57,558 nt of DNA from Bacteroidales bacterium (GTDB lineage Bacteria > Bacteroidota > Bacteroidia > Bacteroidales > ML635J-15): the NCBI GenBank assembly GCA_017994175.1, contig JAGOLH010000010.1:1-57558 (forward strand), given 5' to 3'. The notes below the pieces were generated by a model, which saw nothing but the letters and a program-made list of their open reading frames with translations, searched no databases and was not told the origin of the DNA. Below, piece after piece: positions 1 to 8,385 of this stretch. The translations under genes were made by a program, and so were the position numbers. Each line of letters begins with the position of its first letter. Position 1 is the stretch's first letter.

Positions 1-181
1 AAACATTTCTACAACCATCGGTAGATTACTCCCCTTCGGTTGTCCCTTGCTGATACAAATTTACGTTTTTATGTGTACCTTTGTTTAACCGTTTATAAAA
101 TTGTCCGATTTATAGGGGGCCAGACCAATAGTAGAGAAATATTATAATTGTTTTTGTAGATTTGTGAAAAAGAAAGAATAA
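1..181. other. Left-edge non-coding region with possible divergent promoters
   Basis: No complete gene is visible. On the minus strand an ATG at 16-18 opens a frame that runs off the left edge after six codons, and TAAATTTG on the same strand (56-63) matches the Bacteroidota -7 element, so a leftward gene may start here. On the plus strand TACCTTTG at 76-83 also matches a -7 element and could serve the Fic gene at 182, but it would leave a leader of about 95 bases. Both readings are inference from short motifs. Confidence 0.25.
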
Positions 182-1174
182 ATGGCTGCATCAGAGATTA
201 AAATATACCAAACGGATGATGGGCAGACTAAAATTGATGTAAAGTTTGATAAGGAAACAGTTTGGTTAACTCAGAAACAGATGGCTCTGTTGTTTGATAA
301 AGACTCTGACACAATAGGACTTCATCTCAAAAATATATATCAATCTGGTGAGTTAGAGGAACTTTCAACTACCGAGGAATCCTCGGTAGTTCAGCAAGAG
401 GGCAAACGACAAGTAAATAGAAAAATAAAACTATATAATTTGGATGCGATTATCTCGGTTGGATATAGAGTAAATTCTAAACGAGGGATACAATTTCGAA
501 TTTGGGCAAGCAAGCTTATAAAAGAGTATTTATTAAAGGGTTTTGTTGTTGACAACAAGCGATTAATTCAGCAAAATAATCAACTAAAAGAACTTCAAAC
601 TTCAGTAAAAATACTTGCTGATTCGATGAAGTATAAACAGTTGACAAATGATGAAAGAATCGGATTACTTAGAATAATTTCGGATTATGCATATGCGTTA
701 GATATTTTAGACCAATATGATTATCAAAACCTTGAGATAAAAAACACCTCTGGAAAAGAGCTTTATCAATTGACATATGATGAAGCAATGACCCAGATTA
801 AGTTGGCAAAAAAGTTTCATGGTAACAGTGATTTGTTTGGACATGAAAAAGACCAATCCTTTCAAAGCTCTTTATCAACTATATATCAGACTTTTGATGG
901 GGTTGATTTATACCCAAGTATTGAGGAAAAAGCAGCAAATTTGTTGTATTTTATAACAAAAAATCATTCGTTTTCCGACGGGAATAAACGCATTGCAGCA
1001 TTCTTGTTCTTATTATTTTTAGAACGTAACGGAGTATTATTTAATGATGATGGGAACAAACGCATTGCAGATAATACGTTGGTTGCATTGACATTAATGA
1101 TTGCAGTAAGTAAGCCTGAGGAAAAAGATACAATGATAAAAGTTATTGTAAACCTGATTAATAAGAATAATTAG
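182..1174 (+). CDS. RhuM-Fic/DOC family protein
   Basis: The 330-residue protein has two parts. Residues about 5-130 resemble the RhuM virulence-protein module (WLTQKQMALLF near residue 28, a winged-helix-like start, and an RIWASKLIKEYLLKGF stretch). Residues about 190-330 form a Fic/DOC domain with the motif HSFSDGNKR at 262-270. Fic enzymes move a phosphate-containing group onto target proteins. The usual G before the final Arg is K here, as in Doc, which phosphorylates EF-Tu, so a kinase-like reaction is possible but unproven. The second DGNKRIA near residue 291 is family-like sequence, not a duplication of the active site. No antitoxin gene lies beside it. RhuM-Fic fusions are often found in accessory regions. 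Confidence 0.85.
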   Translation: MAASEIKIYQTDDGQTKIDVKFDKETVWLTQKQMALLFDKDSDTIGLHLKNIYQSGELEELSTTEESSVVQQEGKRQVNRKIKLYNLDAIISVGYRVNSKRGIQFRIWASKLIKEYLLKGFVVDNKRLIQQNNQLKELQTSVKILADSMKYKQLTNDERIGLLRIISDYAYALDILDQYDYQNLEIKNTSGKELYQLTYDEAMTQIKLAKKFHGNSDLFGHEKDQSFQSSLSTIYQTFDGVDLYPSIEEKAANLLYFITKNHSFSDGNKRIAAFLFLLFLERNGVLFNDDGNKRIADNTLVALTLMIAVSKPEEKDTMIKVIVNLINKNN

Positions 1175-1392
1175 CACATGGCAAGCCAGTTGCCTGCCAC
1201 CCAATTACCTCCTGCCAATGAGTACACTTCGAATACCACAAGAACCACCACTCAGACTACTGGATAATTTCGTCTTCGCGAGTAATTATTTCGCAAGCAG
1301 CAACCCTTTTTTACTTCAACATAAAGTTTTAGATTTGCGTAATTAATTCAGATTGATTTTTACGGGGTTAAAACACAATAAACCAACGCAAC

Positions 1393-2553
1393 ATGAGCCA
1401 GATGATATATCTCGACAACTCGGCCACCAGCTTTCCGAAGCCCGATGTGGTTTACGATTTTATGTGCAGCTTTTATAAAAAACATGGGGTCAATCCCGGG
1501 AGGTCCGGATTTGATGCTGCCATCGAAACCGAAGAAGTGGTTTTTAATACCCGAAAAATGCTTGCCGAATTCTTCAACGGCGACGACCCAAACCGCCTAA
1601 CATTCAGTTATAATGCCAGCGATTCGCTGAATATGGTAATTCAGGGACTTGCCGAAAAAGGCGATCATGTTATTACAACCTATCTTGAGCACAACTCAGT
1701 GCTCCGTCCTCTGTACCATTTGCAAATGAATGGCATTATCGATGTAACTCACGTACCTTTCGATAAAAACGGTTTTGTTAATCCTGATGATATTAAAAAA
1801 GCCATCCGTAAAAACACTAAGTTTGTTATTGTAAACCACTGCTCCAATGTAATAGGCACCATTCAACCGGTGGCCGAAATTGGTAAAATATGCCGTCAGG
1901 CAGGAGTGTATTTTATTATTGACGCCAGCCAGAGTGCAGGAGCCATTCCTATCGATATTAAAGCCATGAACATCGACATTGTCGTTTTCACAGGTCACAA
2001 ATGCCTGATGGGTCCTACCGGTATCGGTGGAAGCTATGTTCAGGAAAATGTAAATATCCACGGCACCCGTTTTGGTGGCACAGGGGTGCGATCTGCACAA
2101 CTTACTCATCTTGAGGAGTTTCCTTACAGAATGGAATGTGGCACGTTAAATCTGGTGGGAGTTGCAGGAATACATGCCGGTCTGAAATGGGTACTCGACC
2201 AGGGTATGGAAAATATTCACAAGCAGGAAATGCAATTGTGGGAAAAATTGCGCCTTGGTGTCAATGCTATCCCTGGCATTACAACCTATTGCGCAAACAG
2301 TATGGTAAACCACAACCCGGTTCTTAGTCTGAACATCAATGGGTTTGAATCGGGCGATGTCGGTATTATGCTTGATGTTGATTATAATATTGCCTGCCGC
2401 ACCGGATTGCAATGCGCTCCAAAAGTGCATGAAGGCATCGGTACGGATAAAATTCACGGTACGGTACGATTAAGTATAGGCGCTTTTAATACCGAAGAAG
2501 AAATCGACACAGCTCTTGATGCGCTCAAAGAAATTGCTGCGATTAAAAACTGA
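1393..2553 (+). CDS. Aminotransferase class V, cysteine-desulfurase-like
   Basis: This 386-residue PLP enzyme belongs to the NifS/SufS-like class V fold, most like the EF2568-type cysteine desulfurase family. It starts with the family's YLDNSATSFPKP. The PLP lysine is K203 in TGHKCLMGPTG, and the catalytic loop carries C335 and C341 in ACRTGLQCAP. The likely reaction is release of sulfane sulfur from L-cysteine for Fe-S assembly or thiolation, though this subfamily's true substrate is less certain than that of IscS. It stands alone on the plus strand and converges on the Fe-S-rich Hcp cluster, to which it could supply sulfur (inference). No IscU or SufE gene is adjacent. Confidence 0.85.
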   Translation: MSQMIYLDNSATSFPKPDVVYDFMCSFYKKHGVNPGRSGFDAAIETEEVVFNTRKMLAEFFNGDDPNRLTFSYNASDSLNMVIQGLAEKGDHVITTYLEHNSVLRPLYHLQMNGIIDVTHVPFDKNGFVNPDDIKKAIRKNTKFVIVNHCSNVIGTIQPVAEIGKICRQAGVYFIIDASQSAGAIPIDIKAMNIDIVVFTGHKCLMGPTGIGGSYVQENVNIHGTRFGGTGVRSAQLTHLEEFPYRMECGTLNLVGVAGIHAGLKWVLDQGMENIHKQEMQLWEKLRLGVNAIPGITTYCANSMVNHNPVLSLNINGFESGDVGIMLDVDYNIACRTGLQCAPKVHEGIGTDKIHGTVRLSIGAFNTEEEIDTALDALKEIAAIKN

Positions 2554-2657
2554 AAGCTGAAGCGCACTGTCGTTTAAAACTACAGCCTCTTAAAAATCAG
2601 TATCCTTACTTTTTCTTTCCCAATGTTATTAATGAAATGAAATGAATTGTTTTCAAG

Positions 2658-2987
2658 TTATTCCTTTATCATGGTAAGAAGCATTTTAAACTTTTCTACC
2701 GCATTCACAGCATGGGGGATGTTTGCCGGCATAATAATCGTTTCACAGCAAGAAACACGGTATGGTTTTCCTCCGATAATCACTTCGGCACTTCCGTCAA
2801 GTACCTGAATCATAGCATCGAACGGAGCGGTGTGCTCACTCAGCGACTCACCCTTATCAAATGCAAATAAACTGAGGTTACCCTGCAGTTTCTTAATGAT
2901 AGTTCTGCTCACAATAGCACCCTGCTGGTATTCAACCATACTTTTGAGCTGCATCACTTCAGCCCGTGGAAAATCGGTCGCTTCCAT
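2658..2987 (-). CDS. Cupin domain protein
   Basis: A 109-residue single-domain cupin. Its core shows the two cupin motifs in weak form (FDAMIQVLDGSAEVIIGG, then MPANIPHAVNA near residues 90-100) with one clear His in each half, so metal binding is plausible. It is the last gene of the minus-strand Hcp run, 4 bases after the BFD-like gene. Small cupins of this type are common next to anaerobic redox genes, but the ligand or reaction cannot be read from the sequence. Confidence 0.8.
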   Translation of the reverse strand: MEATDFPRAEVMQLKSMVEYQQGAIVSRTIIKKLQGNLSLFAFDKGESLSEHTAPFDAMIQVLDGSAEVIIGGKPYRVSCCETIIMPANIPHAVNAVEKFKMLLTMIKE

Positions 2988-2991
2988 AGTT

Positions 2992-3171
2992 CTAACCTTT
3001 CAGTTTTTTAATAATTTCTTCAATATCTTCGATGCATCCGCCACAAACAGTACCGGCTTCGGTTTTCTCCTGAACTTTTTCAACTGAGTCGCAGCCGTGG
3101 TTTAAAACTGCATCTTCAATTTCGCCATAGGTTACCTGATTACAGGTGCAAATAATTTTATTCTTTTCCAT
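2992..3171 (-). CDS. BFD-like [2Fe-2S]-binding protein
   Basis: A 59-residue ORF read directly from the sequence (MEKNKIICTCNQ...). Cysteines at 8, 10, 43 and 46 give the CxC-x32-CxxC spacing of the bacterioferritin-associated ferredoxin (BFD)-like [2Fe-2S] domain, which forms a compact helical fold. It lies between hcp and the cupin gene, 52 bases after hcp and 4 before the cupin. A role as a small electron carrier for Hcp is inferred from position. The start ATG (3169-3171) is the only good one, and the coding span is too short for most ORF callers. Confidence 0.85.
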   Translation of the reverse strand: MEKNKIICTCNQVTYGEIEDAVLNHGCDSVEKVQEKTEAGTVCGGCIEDIEEIIKKLKG

Positions 3172-3186
3172 ATTGTATAAATTTTA

Positions 3187-3210
3187 AGGGGCGGCATTGT
3201 TGCCGCCCCT
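3187..3210 (-). terminator. Strong intercistronic hairpin between hcp and the BFD gene
   Basis: A perfect 10-bp GC-rich stem (AGGGGCGGCA / TGCCGCCCCT) with a TTGT loop (ACAA on the transcribed strand). It sits 13 bases after the hcp stop codon and 15 bases before the next ATG. The minus-strand sequence after it (TTAAAATTTAT) is only moderately T-rich, so it may be a partial terminator or an mRNA-stabilising 3' end for hcp rather than a full stop. Confidence 0.6.
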
Positions 3211-3223
3211 AAGATATAACATA

Positions 3224-4873
3224 TTATGCCATCATAAGTTCAATATCCTTTTCAACTTCTGAAACCCCCGATATCCCAAAATTTTGCACCAGTACATTGG
3301 CTACATTAGGTGATAAGAATCCTGGTAATGTTGGTCCAAGGTGGATGTTTTTCACACCAAGATACAGCAATGCAAGCAGCACAATAACTGCCTTTTGTTC
3401 GTACCAGGCAATGTTGTAAACAATGGGCAATTCATTCACATCGTTCAGTTCGAAAACTTCTTTCAGTTTCAGGGCTATTACTGCAAGCGAATAACTGTCG
3501 TTGCACTGACCGGCATCCAATACGCGAGGAATTCCGCCGATATCTCCCAGTTCGAGTTTGTTGTAACGATATTTTGCACAACCGGCCGTAAGTATTACGG
3601 TATCTTTGGGCAGTTTTCCGGCAAACTGTGTATAATAATCTCTCGATTTCATTCGTCCATCGCAACCTGCCATTACAAAAAATTTCCGGATTGCACCTGA
3701 TTTAACGGCATCCACCACCTTATCGGCAAGCTGAAATACCTGATTGTGTGCAAAACCTCCGATAATTTTACCTTTTTCAATTTCAACAGGAGGTTGACAT
3801 TTTTTAGCATGCGCAATGATTTCACTAAAATCTTTATTTTGACCCTTTGGAGGTGTTGGGATATGTTTTGCACCTTCAAGTCCGGCAGCACCGGTAGTAT
3901 AAATCTTCCCAAGATATCCTGCATTTTTATGCGGCGGAACAATACAGTTGGTGGTAAAAAGAATCGGACCATTGAATGTTTCGAATTCTTCACGTTGTTT
4001 CCACCATGCATTTCCATAGTTACCAACAAAATGTTTGTATTTCTTGAAAGCGGGATAATAATTGGCAGGCAGCATTTCGCTGTGTGTGTAAACATCTACA
4101 CCGGTTCCTTCGGTCTGTTTCAGCAATTGTTCCATATCGTTCAAATCGTGACCGCTGATGAGGATGCCGGGATTATTACGAACTCCTATATTTACTTCAG
4201 TAATTTCGGGGTTACCAAAGGTTTCGGTATTTGCTTTATCGAGCAATGCCATTACATCAACTCCAAATTTTCCGCATTCCATAACCAAATCTATCAGTTC
4301 AGGAACGGTTTTTTCTTCTGTTGTGGCAACAAGTCCTTTCTGCATAAAAGCAAAAACACCGGGGTTTTCATATCCCAGATTGAATGCATGTTCGGCATAG
4401 GCAGCCATACCTTTAATTCCGTATGTCAATAATTCCTTCAGCGAACGAATATCTTCATTCCCAATGGATAATACTCCAACAAGTTTGTTTTTGTGTTCCA
4501 TCTCGGCTTCATCGGTACTGAACCAACCGGTGCTGGAATGCATGTTTTCCGGGAGTTTGATACCTGCTTTTAAAATTTCTGCTTTAATCAGGTCTCTGAT
4601 TTCGAAACCTTTTTTAATTTTTGCAATTATAGCTGCCTTATCGAAATTGGCATTGGTGATTGTCATGAATAATGCATCGAACACGAACTTGTTCACTTCG
4701 TGGTTTTCGATGCCTTTTTCGCGGGCAATAGTTGCGTAGATCGAAATGCCTTTAGTTACATAGATTAACAAATCCTGCATATTGGCAACTTCTTCTGTTT
4801 TTCCGCATACTCCGGCAACAGTACAACCTGTTCCTTTGGCGGTTTCCTGACATTGATAACAAAACATACTCAT
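3224..4873 (-). CDS. hcp: Hybrid cluster protein (hydroxylamine / NO reductase)
   Basis: At 549 residues this is the normal length for a class I/III hybrid cluster protein. The N-terminal cysteines C5, C8, C17 and C23 ([23 protein letters not shown] region, C-x2-C-x8-C-x5-C) hold the [4Fe-4S] cluster. The later hybrid-cluster ligands lie in regions such as [27 protein letters not shown] and [11 protein letters not shown]. Hcp reduces nitric oxide to N2O and was earlier described as a hydroxylamine reductase; it works in the anaerobic cytoplasm. It follows the 4Fe-4S protein gene by 38 bases and is opposite a Crp/Fnr regulator of HcpR type, so induction by nitrosative stress is expected. The usual Hcr reductase gene is absent here. 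Confidence 0.97.
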   Translation of the reverse strand: MSMFCYQCQETAKGTGCTVAGVCGKTEEVANMQDLLIYVTKGISIYATIAREKGIENHEVNKFVFDALFMTITNANFDKAAIIAKIKKGFEIRDLIKAEILKAGIKLPENMHSSTGWFSTDEAEMEHKNKLVGVLSIGNEDIRSLKELLTYGIKGMAAYAEHAFNLGYENPGVFAFMQKGLVATTEEKTVPELIDLVMECGKFGVDVMALLDKANTETFGNPEITEVNIGVRNNPGILISGHDLNDMEQLLKQTEGTGVDVYTHSEMLPANYYPAFKKYKHFVGNYGNAWWKQREEFETFNGPILFTTNCIVPPHKNAGYLGKIYTTGAAGLEGAKHIPTPPKGQNKDFSEIIAHAKKCQPPVEIEKGKIIGGFAHNQVFQLADKVVDAVKSGAIRKFFVMAGCDGRMKSRDYYTQFAGKLPKDTVILTAGCAKYRYNKLELGDIGGIPRVLDAGQCNDSYSLAVIALKLKEVFELNDVNELPIVYNIAWYEQKAVIVLLALLYLGVKNIHLGPTLPGFLSPNVANVLVQNFGISGVSEVEKDIELMMA

Positions 4874-4911
4874 AATTTTATAGGTTTTAGATTATTATTT
4901 ACTTAAATGAT

Positions 4912-5796
4912 TTAAATCCAGTTACTGCTTACAATTTCTCCGGTGGTTCCTACTACGATTTCTTTGAGCGGAACCTTCGCACCCGTTTCATCAATGGCGT
5001 GTTTTACCATTTGTACCAGTGAAAAACAGCATGGCACTTCCATGCGCATTACCGTAATGGTATTCACATGAGCAACGGCGATGAGTTTTCTAATTTTTTC
5101 AAGATAACTATCCTGTCCATCATCAAGTTTCGGACAAGCTATGATTAATTTCCGCCCCTTCAGATAGTCCGGATGGAAATTGCCTATGCTGAAAGCAGTG
5201 CAATCGGCTGCTACAAGCAGGTCGCAATTTTTAAAATGTGCCGAAGATGGGTTTATCAGATGCAACTGAATAGGCCAATGGGTAAGCTGAGAATCAGATG
5301 ATATCAGATCAGTGCTTTTGGTATTTTTTTCAAAGCTTTGTTCCTGTGAACCGGGGCAACCACCCGGATGGTTAGAATGGCCGGAACAACCACAGCTCTT
5401 GCTATCAACATGATTGCGTATTCCTTCAATAACCTCTTGAACATCAAATGCCAGCTCATCCTTCCTGTCGAAAAGATAGGAAATACCCTCTTTAAAATAT
5501 TCATCCTGCTCATGGTCGAGCAAATGTGTGAAATGAGCTATAAGAGTATTTTTTCCATTGGGGATCATCCCTTTCATCACTTCAGTTTCGTTGTATTCCT
5601 CTGCCTCCCTCTCCTCAACAGTTATAGCTCCTTCGGGGCAATGTCCGAGACAAGCACCCAGCCCATCACACATTAAATCGCTGATCAATCTGGCTTTCCC
5701 ATCAATTATTTGTAAAGCACCTTCGTGACAATTCGGTACGCAATTACCACAACCATTGCATAATTCTTCATCAATTCTTATTATTTTTCTTTTCAT
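4912..5796 (-). CDS. 4Fe-4S binding protein of the Hcp cluster
   Basis: 294 residues. A ferredoxin-like head carries C13, C16, C19 and C23 for one [4Fe-4S] cluster. The second motif has C43, C49 and C53 only, with Leu46 where a fourth Cys is expected. A middle linker (about 133-150) is rich in Cys, Gly and His. The C-terminal half (about 170-294) is a globular domain with ADCTAF, ACPKLDDGQ and a VPCC motif. Similar proteins sit beside hcp and Crp-type regulators in anaerobes. It is the first gene of the minus-strand run and probably passes electrons towards Hcp; that role is inferred from context. Confidence 0.85.
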   Translation of the reverse strand: MKRKIIRIDEELCNGCGNCVPNCHEGALQIIDGKARLISDLMCDGLGACLGHCPEGAITVEEREAEEYNETEVMKGMIPNGKNTLIAHFTHLLDHEQDEYFKEGISYLFDRKDELAFDVQEVIEGIRNHVDSKSCGCSGHSNHPGGCPGSQEQSFEKNTKSTDLISSDSQLTHWPIQLHLINPSSAHFKNCDLLVAADCTAFSIGNFHPDYLKGRKLIIACPKLDDGQDSYLEKIRKLIAVAHVNTITVMRMEVPCCFSLVQMVKHAIDETGAKVPLKEIVVGTTGEIVSSNWI

Positions 5797-5818
5797 GTTG
5801 CTATTTTTAAATTATATC

Positions 5819-5840
5819 GCAAATATCCATGGTTATTTGC
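5819..5840. promoter_or_regulatory. Second palindrome in the hcpR/hcp control region
   Basis: GCAAATA (5819-5825) and TATTTGC (5834-5840) flank a CCATGG core, giving a 22-base dyad with a single mismatched pair. Its centre is 27 bases from that of the larger palindrome. It may be a second operator or part of the promoter and leader of the minus-strand run: the minus strand reads GATATTTG across it, a partial -7 match. Confidence 0.4.
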
Positions 5841-5843
5841 TCA

Positions 5844-5869
5844 TATTTTGTAACATTTGTTACAAAATA
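5844..5869. promoter_or_regulatory. Probable HcpR-type operator
   Basis: A 26-base palindrome with perfect 12-base arms, TATTTTGTAACA and TGTTACAAAATA, separated by TT. This is the form expected for a Crp/Fnr-family dimer and contains GTAAC-N4-GTTAC. It ends 17 bases before the regulator ATG and lies 48 bases upstream of the 4Fe-4S gene start, so it could serve both autoregulation and activation of the hcp run. Confidence 0.75.
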
Positions 5870-5886
5870 CAAAATAATTTTAAAAA

Positions 5887-6570
5887 ATGCAAAAAGAGAT
5901 CAATTTTTATCAGCTGTTGTCAAATACTCCTTTTTTCGGAAATCTTGATGAGACTTCTGTAATGAAATTACTTGCATCGGTTCACTACCAACTGAAGTCG
6001 TACAACAAAGGCGATATTATTGTGCACAAGAACGATGTCTGTGAATGGTTTATGCTGGTAACTTCGGGGAGCGTCAGAGGAGAAATGTCGGACCCTGAGG
6101 GTAAGGTGCTGAAAATTGAAAATGTTATGGCCGGGCACACCATTGCGCTGGCTTTCTTGTTTGGCCGCAATGCACGGTACCCTGTTACAGTAGTTGCAAA
6201 CGAAAATTCACAAATTTTTCGTATTCTTAAGCAAGACCTGATAAAGATGCTGCAAAAGAGCCGCGAATTACTCGAAACCATGTTGATTCTGGTATCGGAA
6301 AGAACCCAGTTCCTGACGGGAAGAATTCATTTCCTGAGTTTGAAAACAATAAAGGGAAAACTCTCATTTTATATTCTCCAGCGCGTAAAACCCAATTCAC
6401 AATTTGTTTACTTCGAGCGCAACCAAACCGAATTATCGGAGTTTTTCGGAGTAGCAAGGCCTTCACTGGCAAGGGCATTAAAGCAGCTTGAAGAAGATGG
6501 GTGTATTGAGGTGAAAGGGAAATCTGTAAAAATACTGAATTTACAACTGCTCAAATCGCTTTCACATTAA
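5887..6570 (+). CDS. Crp/Fnr family regulator, HcpR-like
   Basis: 227 residues with an N-terminal cyclic-nucleotide-binding-like beta barrel (about 15-115), a long dimerisation helix and a C-terminal winged helix (about 150-225). The recognition helix lies in ELSEFFGVARPSLARALKQL. The barrel lacks the usual Fnr cysteine set, so an oxygen-sensing [4Fe-4S] cluster is unlikely. In Porphyromonas gingivalis, HcpR senses NO through heme and drives hcp. This gene is divergent from the hcp run over 90 bases with a perfect palindrome, so the same job is the best inference. Confidence 0.85.
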   Translation: MQKEINFYQLLSNTPFFGNLDETSVMKLLASVHYQLKSYNKGDIIVHKNDVCEWFMLVTSGSVRGEMSDPEGKVLKIENVMAGHTIALAFLFGRNARYPVTVVANENSQIFRILKQDLIKMLQKSRELLETMLILVSERTQFLTGRIHFLSLKTIKGKLSFYILQRVKPNSQFVYFERNQTELSEFFGVARPSLARALKQLEEDGCIEVKGKSVKILNLQLLKSLSH

Positions 6571-6688
6571 TTGATGTGGCACAAAACTTGAGTCGGTTAA
6601 AACGAATAAATATATAGAGCAATAAAAGATATTTTTTCGTAATTATCAGGAATTTCATTATTTTAGCAACCAAACAAAAAATAAGCAT

Positions 6689-8287
6689 ATGAAAAAGTTA
6701 TTTTGGCCATTAATACCTTTTCTGTTCTTTGCCGTTTCGGGATTTACGCAGGCATTGTCGGTTAACTTTGGAGAACTCGAATATACAATACCGAGGGGTC
6801 ACGATTACGTAAAAATGGTCGGAGGGGATAATCAGAGCATTTTTGCAGTAAGAATGGATGAAAAAAACCAACTGTATCTCGATCAGTACAACTCCAGCTC
6901 TATGCAGCAAATTTCGGCAAACCCTATTACGCTGCCGATAATTGGAGATGTTCAATCCAAATTTGTTGAACTGATTTTTCTGGACGGCAAATTAATTCTT
7001 TTTACAAAAGTCGTTAAGCGTTCGAATAATATTGCCGACAACACCAACACTGATGTATTGTATGCTCACTACATCGATGAAACTGGTAAAGTTGACGAAA
7101 ACTCTCAAACTATCCTGAGCGATCCAGAGGATCCGATGATGGATGTTGATTACAGCGTTGAATTGAGCACTGATGGTCAATATATTTTTATTCATTATAA
7201 TAGAAAATTTACAAAATATGCGCAGGAGAAGTTCTATTTAAAAGTAATTGGTTCGGACTTAGAAAAGCGCTTTGGCAAAAAGATAACCTTACCATTGGAT
7301 AATCAGGTCTTTAATATTATTCAATATGAGACCAATAAATTAGGGTACGTTTATATGATGGCTGAAATCACTCCTGAAAAAAGAAGTAAAAGAACCAATG
7401 TGTCAACCACAAGTCAGTTCAAATTGCTTGTTTATAATGTAAAAGAAGATAAGACCTCCGCTTATGACGTGAAAGCTGAAAAGTTCGAACTTGCCAATGT
7501 CCTGATGGGTGTCGATTTCAAAGGTAATGTTGATATATACGGATTAATGTCGCGAAAAGGTAAAAACGAACTCGAGGGGTTTTTCCACAAAAAGTTCGAT
7601 ATTGAAGGTGGTAAATTCCTTGCGGCTGATGCTAAAAAGGCATACTACGTTTTTAAACGCGAAGAATTGCCCGATTTTAGAAACGAAAGGGTGTCGGAAC
7701 GTTATGATCAAATTTATAATTATGCCTTAAAAGATATTCTGTATTTGGGCAACGATGAATCGATAGTGATTGCTGAGCATCAAAACTACTGGGTTGATTC
7801 CACTCCTGATCCACAAACAAAAACGACGAATTACTACGAATATATGAAGTATAATGACCTTTTAATAGCAAATACAAATGCCCAGAACAATATGGTGTGG
7901 ATGAAGCGCATTCCGAAAAGCCAGGTAAGCTATAATGATTTCGGTAAATATTCATCGTATTATGCTGCTGCTAATTCAAACGGCTTATGGGCCTTTTTGT
8001 TTTACAACGATAACCCCAAAAACATTAAAGCCCTGAACAAGAAAGTTTTAGATGGCGAAAAATACAAGAGTTGTTTCCTTCCCGACAGGTCTGGTTCGCC
8101 GGTTGTTGTTTGTATTGCTTCTGATGGTGATATAATTGGATATCCGATGTTTACCAAGAAGCTCCAGAAAAACATTATTGTTCCTTCGATGATTGCCAGA
8201 TATGGAGATTACTTCTATACTTACACACAAAAGAGTATCAAGTATAAATTCGCCTCTTTCACTATTTCGTTGCAAAGCTTCGATTAG
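6689..8287 (+). CDS. Exported protein of unknown function
   Basis: 532 residues with a clear signal peptide (MKKLFWPLIPFLFFAVSGF, cleavage near residue 22). The rest is soluble, rich in beta-strand patterns and Tyr/Lys/Asp, without lipobox, membrane helices, cysteine pairs or T9SS tail, so a periplasmic location is likely. Repeating strand-loop units suggest a beta-propeller-like shape, but I cannot assign a family. It is a single gene ended by the hairpin at 8300-8326. Confidence 0.7.
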   Translation: MKKLFWPLIPFLFFAVSGFTQALSVNFGELEYTIPRGHDYVKMVGGDNQSIFAVRMDEKNQLYLDQYNSSSMQQISANPITLPIIGDVQSKFVELIFLDGKLILFTKVVKRSNNIADNTNTDVLYAHYIDETGKVDENSQTILSDPEDPMMDVDYSVELSTDGQYIFIHYNRKFTKYAQEKFYLKVIGSDLEKRFGKKITLPLDNQVFNIIQYETNKLGYVYMMAEITPEKRSKRTNVSTTSQFKLLVYNVKEDKTSAYDVKAEKFELANVLMGVDFKGNVDIYGLMSRKGKNELEGFFHKKFDIEGGKFLAADAKKAYYVFKREELPDFRNERVSERYDQIYNYALKDILYLGNDESIVIAEHQNYWVDSTPDPQTKTTNYYEYMKYNDLLIANTNAQNNMVWMKRIPKSQVSYNDFGKYSSYYAAANSNGLWAFLFYNDNPKNIKALNKKVLDGEKYKSCFLPDRSGSPVVVCIASDGDIIGYPMFTKKLQKNIIVPSMIARYGDYFYTYTQKSIKYKFASFTISLQSFD

Positions 8288-8299
8288 CCCACTATCATT

Positions 8300-8326
8300 A
8301 ACGCAGCTTTAACCGCTGCGTTTTTT
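8300..8326 (+). terminator. Rho-independent terminator
   Basis: An 8-bp stem AACGCAGC / GCTGCGTT with loop TTTAACC, followed by further Ts. It lies 12 bases after the stop of the exported protein gene ending at 8287. Confidence 0.85.
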
Positions 8327-8385
8327 ATAAAATATGCATCAACATCTGCTTGCAAATTTTATGTAAATTGCACATCGTAATTAAA

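Noticed and set aside
962..1070. Repeated DGNKRIA coding segment in the Fic gene
   Set aside because: Only the first copy is the active site. The second falls where Doc-like proteins normally have a similar charged loop, so it is not convincing as a duplication.
3746..4432. A 228-codon plus-strand open frame inside hcp
   Set aside because: It is antisense to a full-length, motif-complete hcp and its translation has no domain or codon pattern of its own.
8350..8385. TTG start extending the thioredoxin-like protein by 12 residues
   Set aside because: The extension spoils the signal peptide, and the ATG at 8386 fits better.
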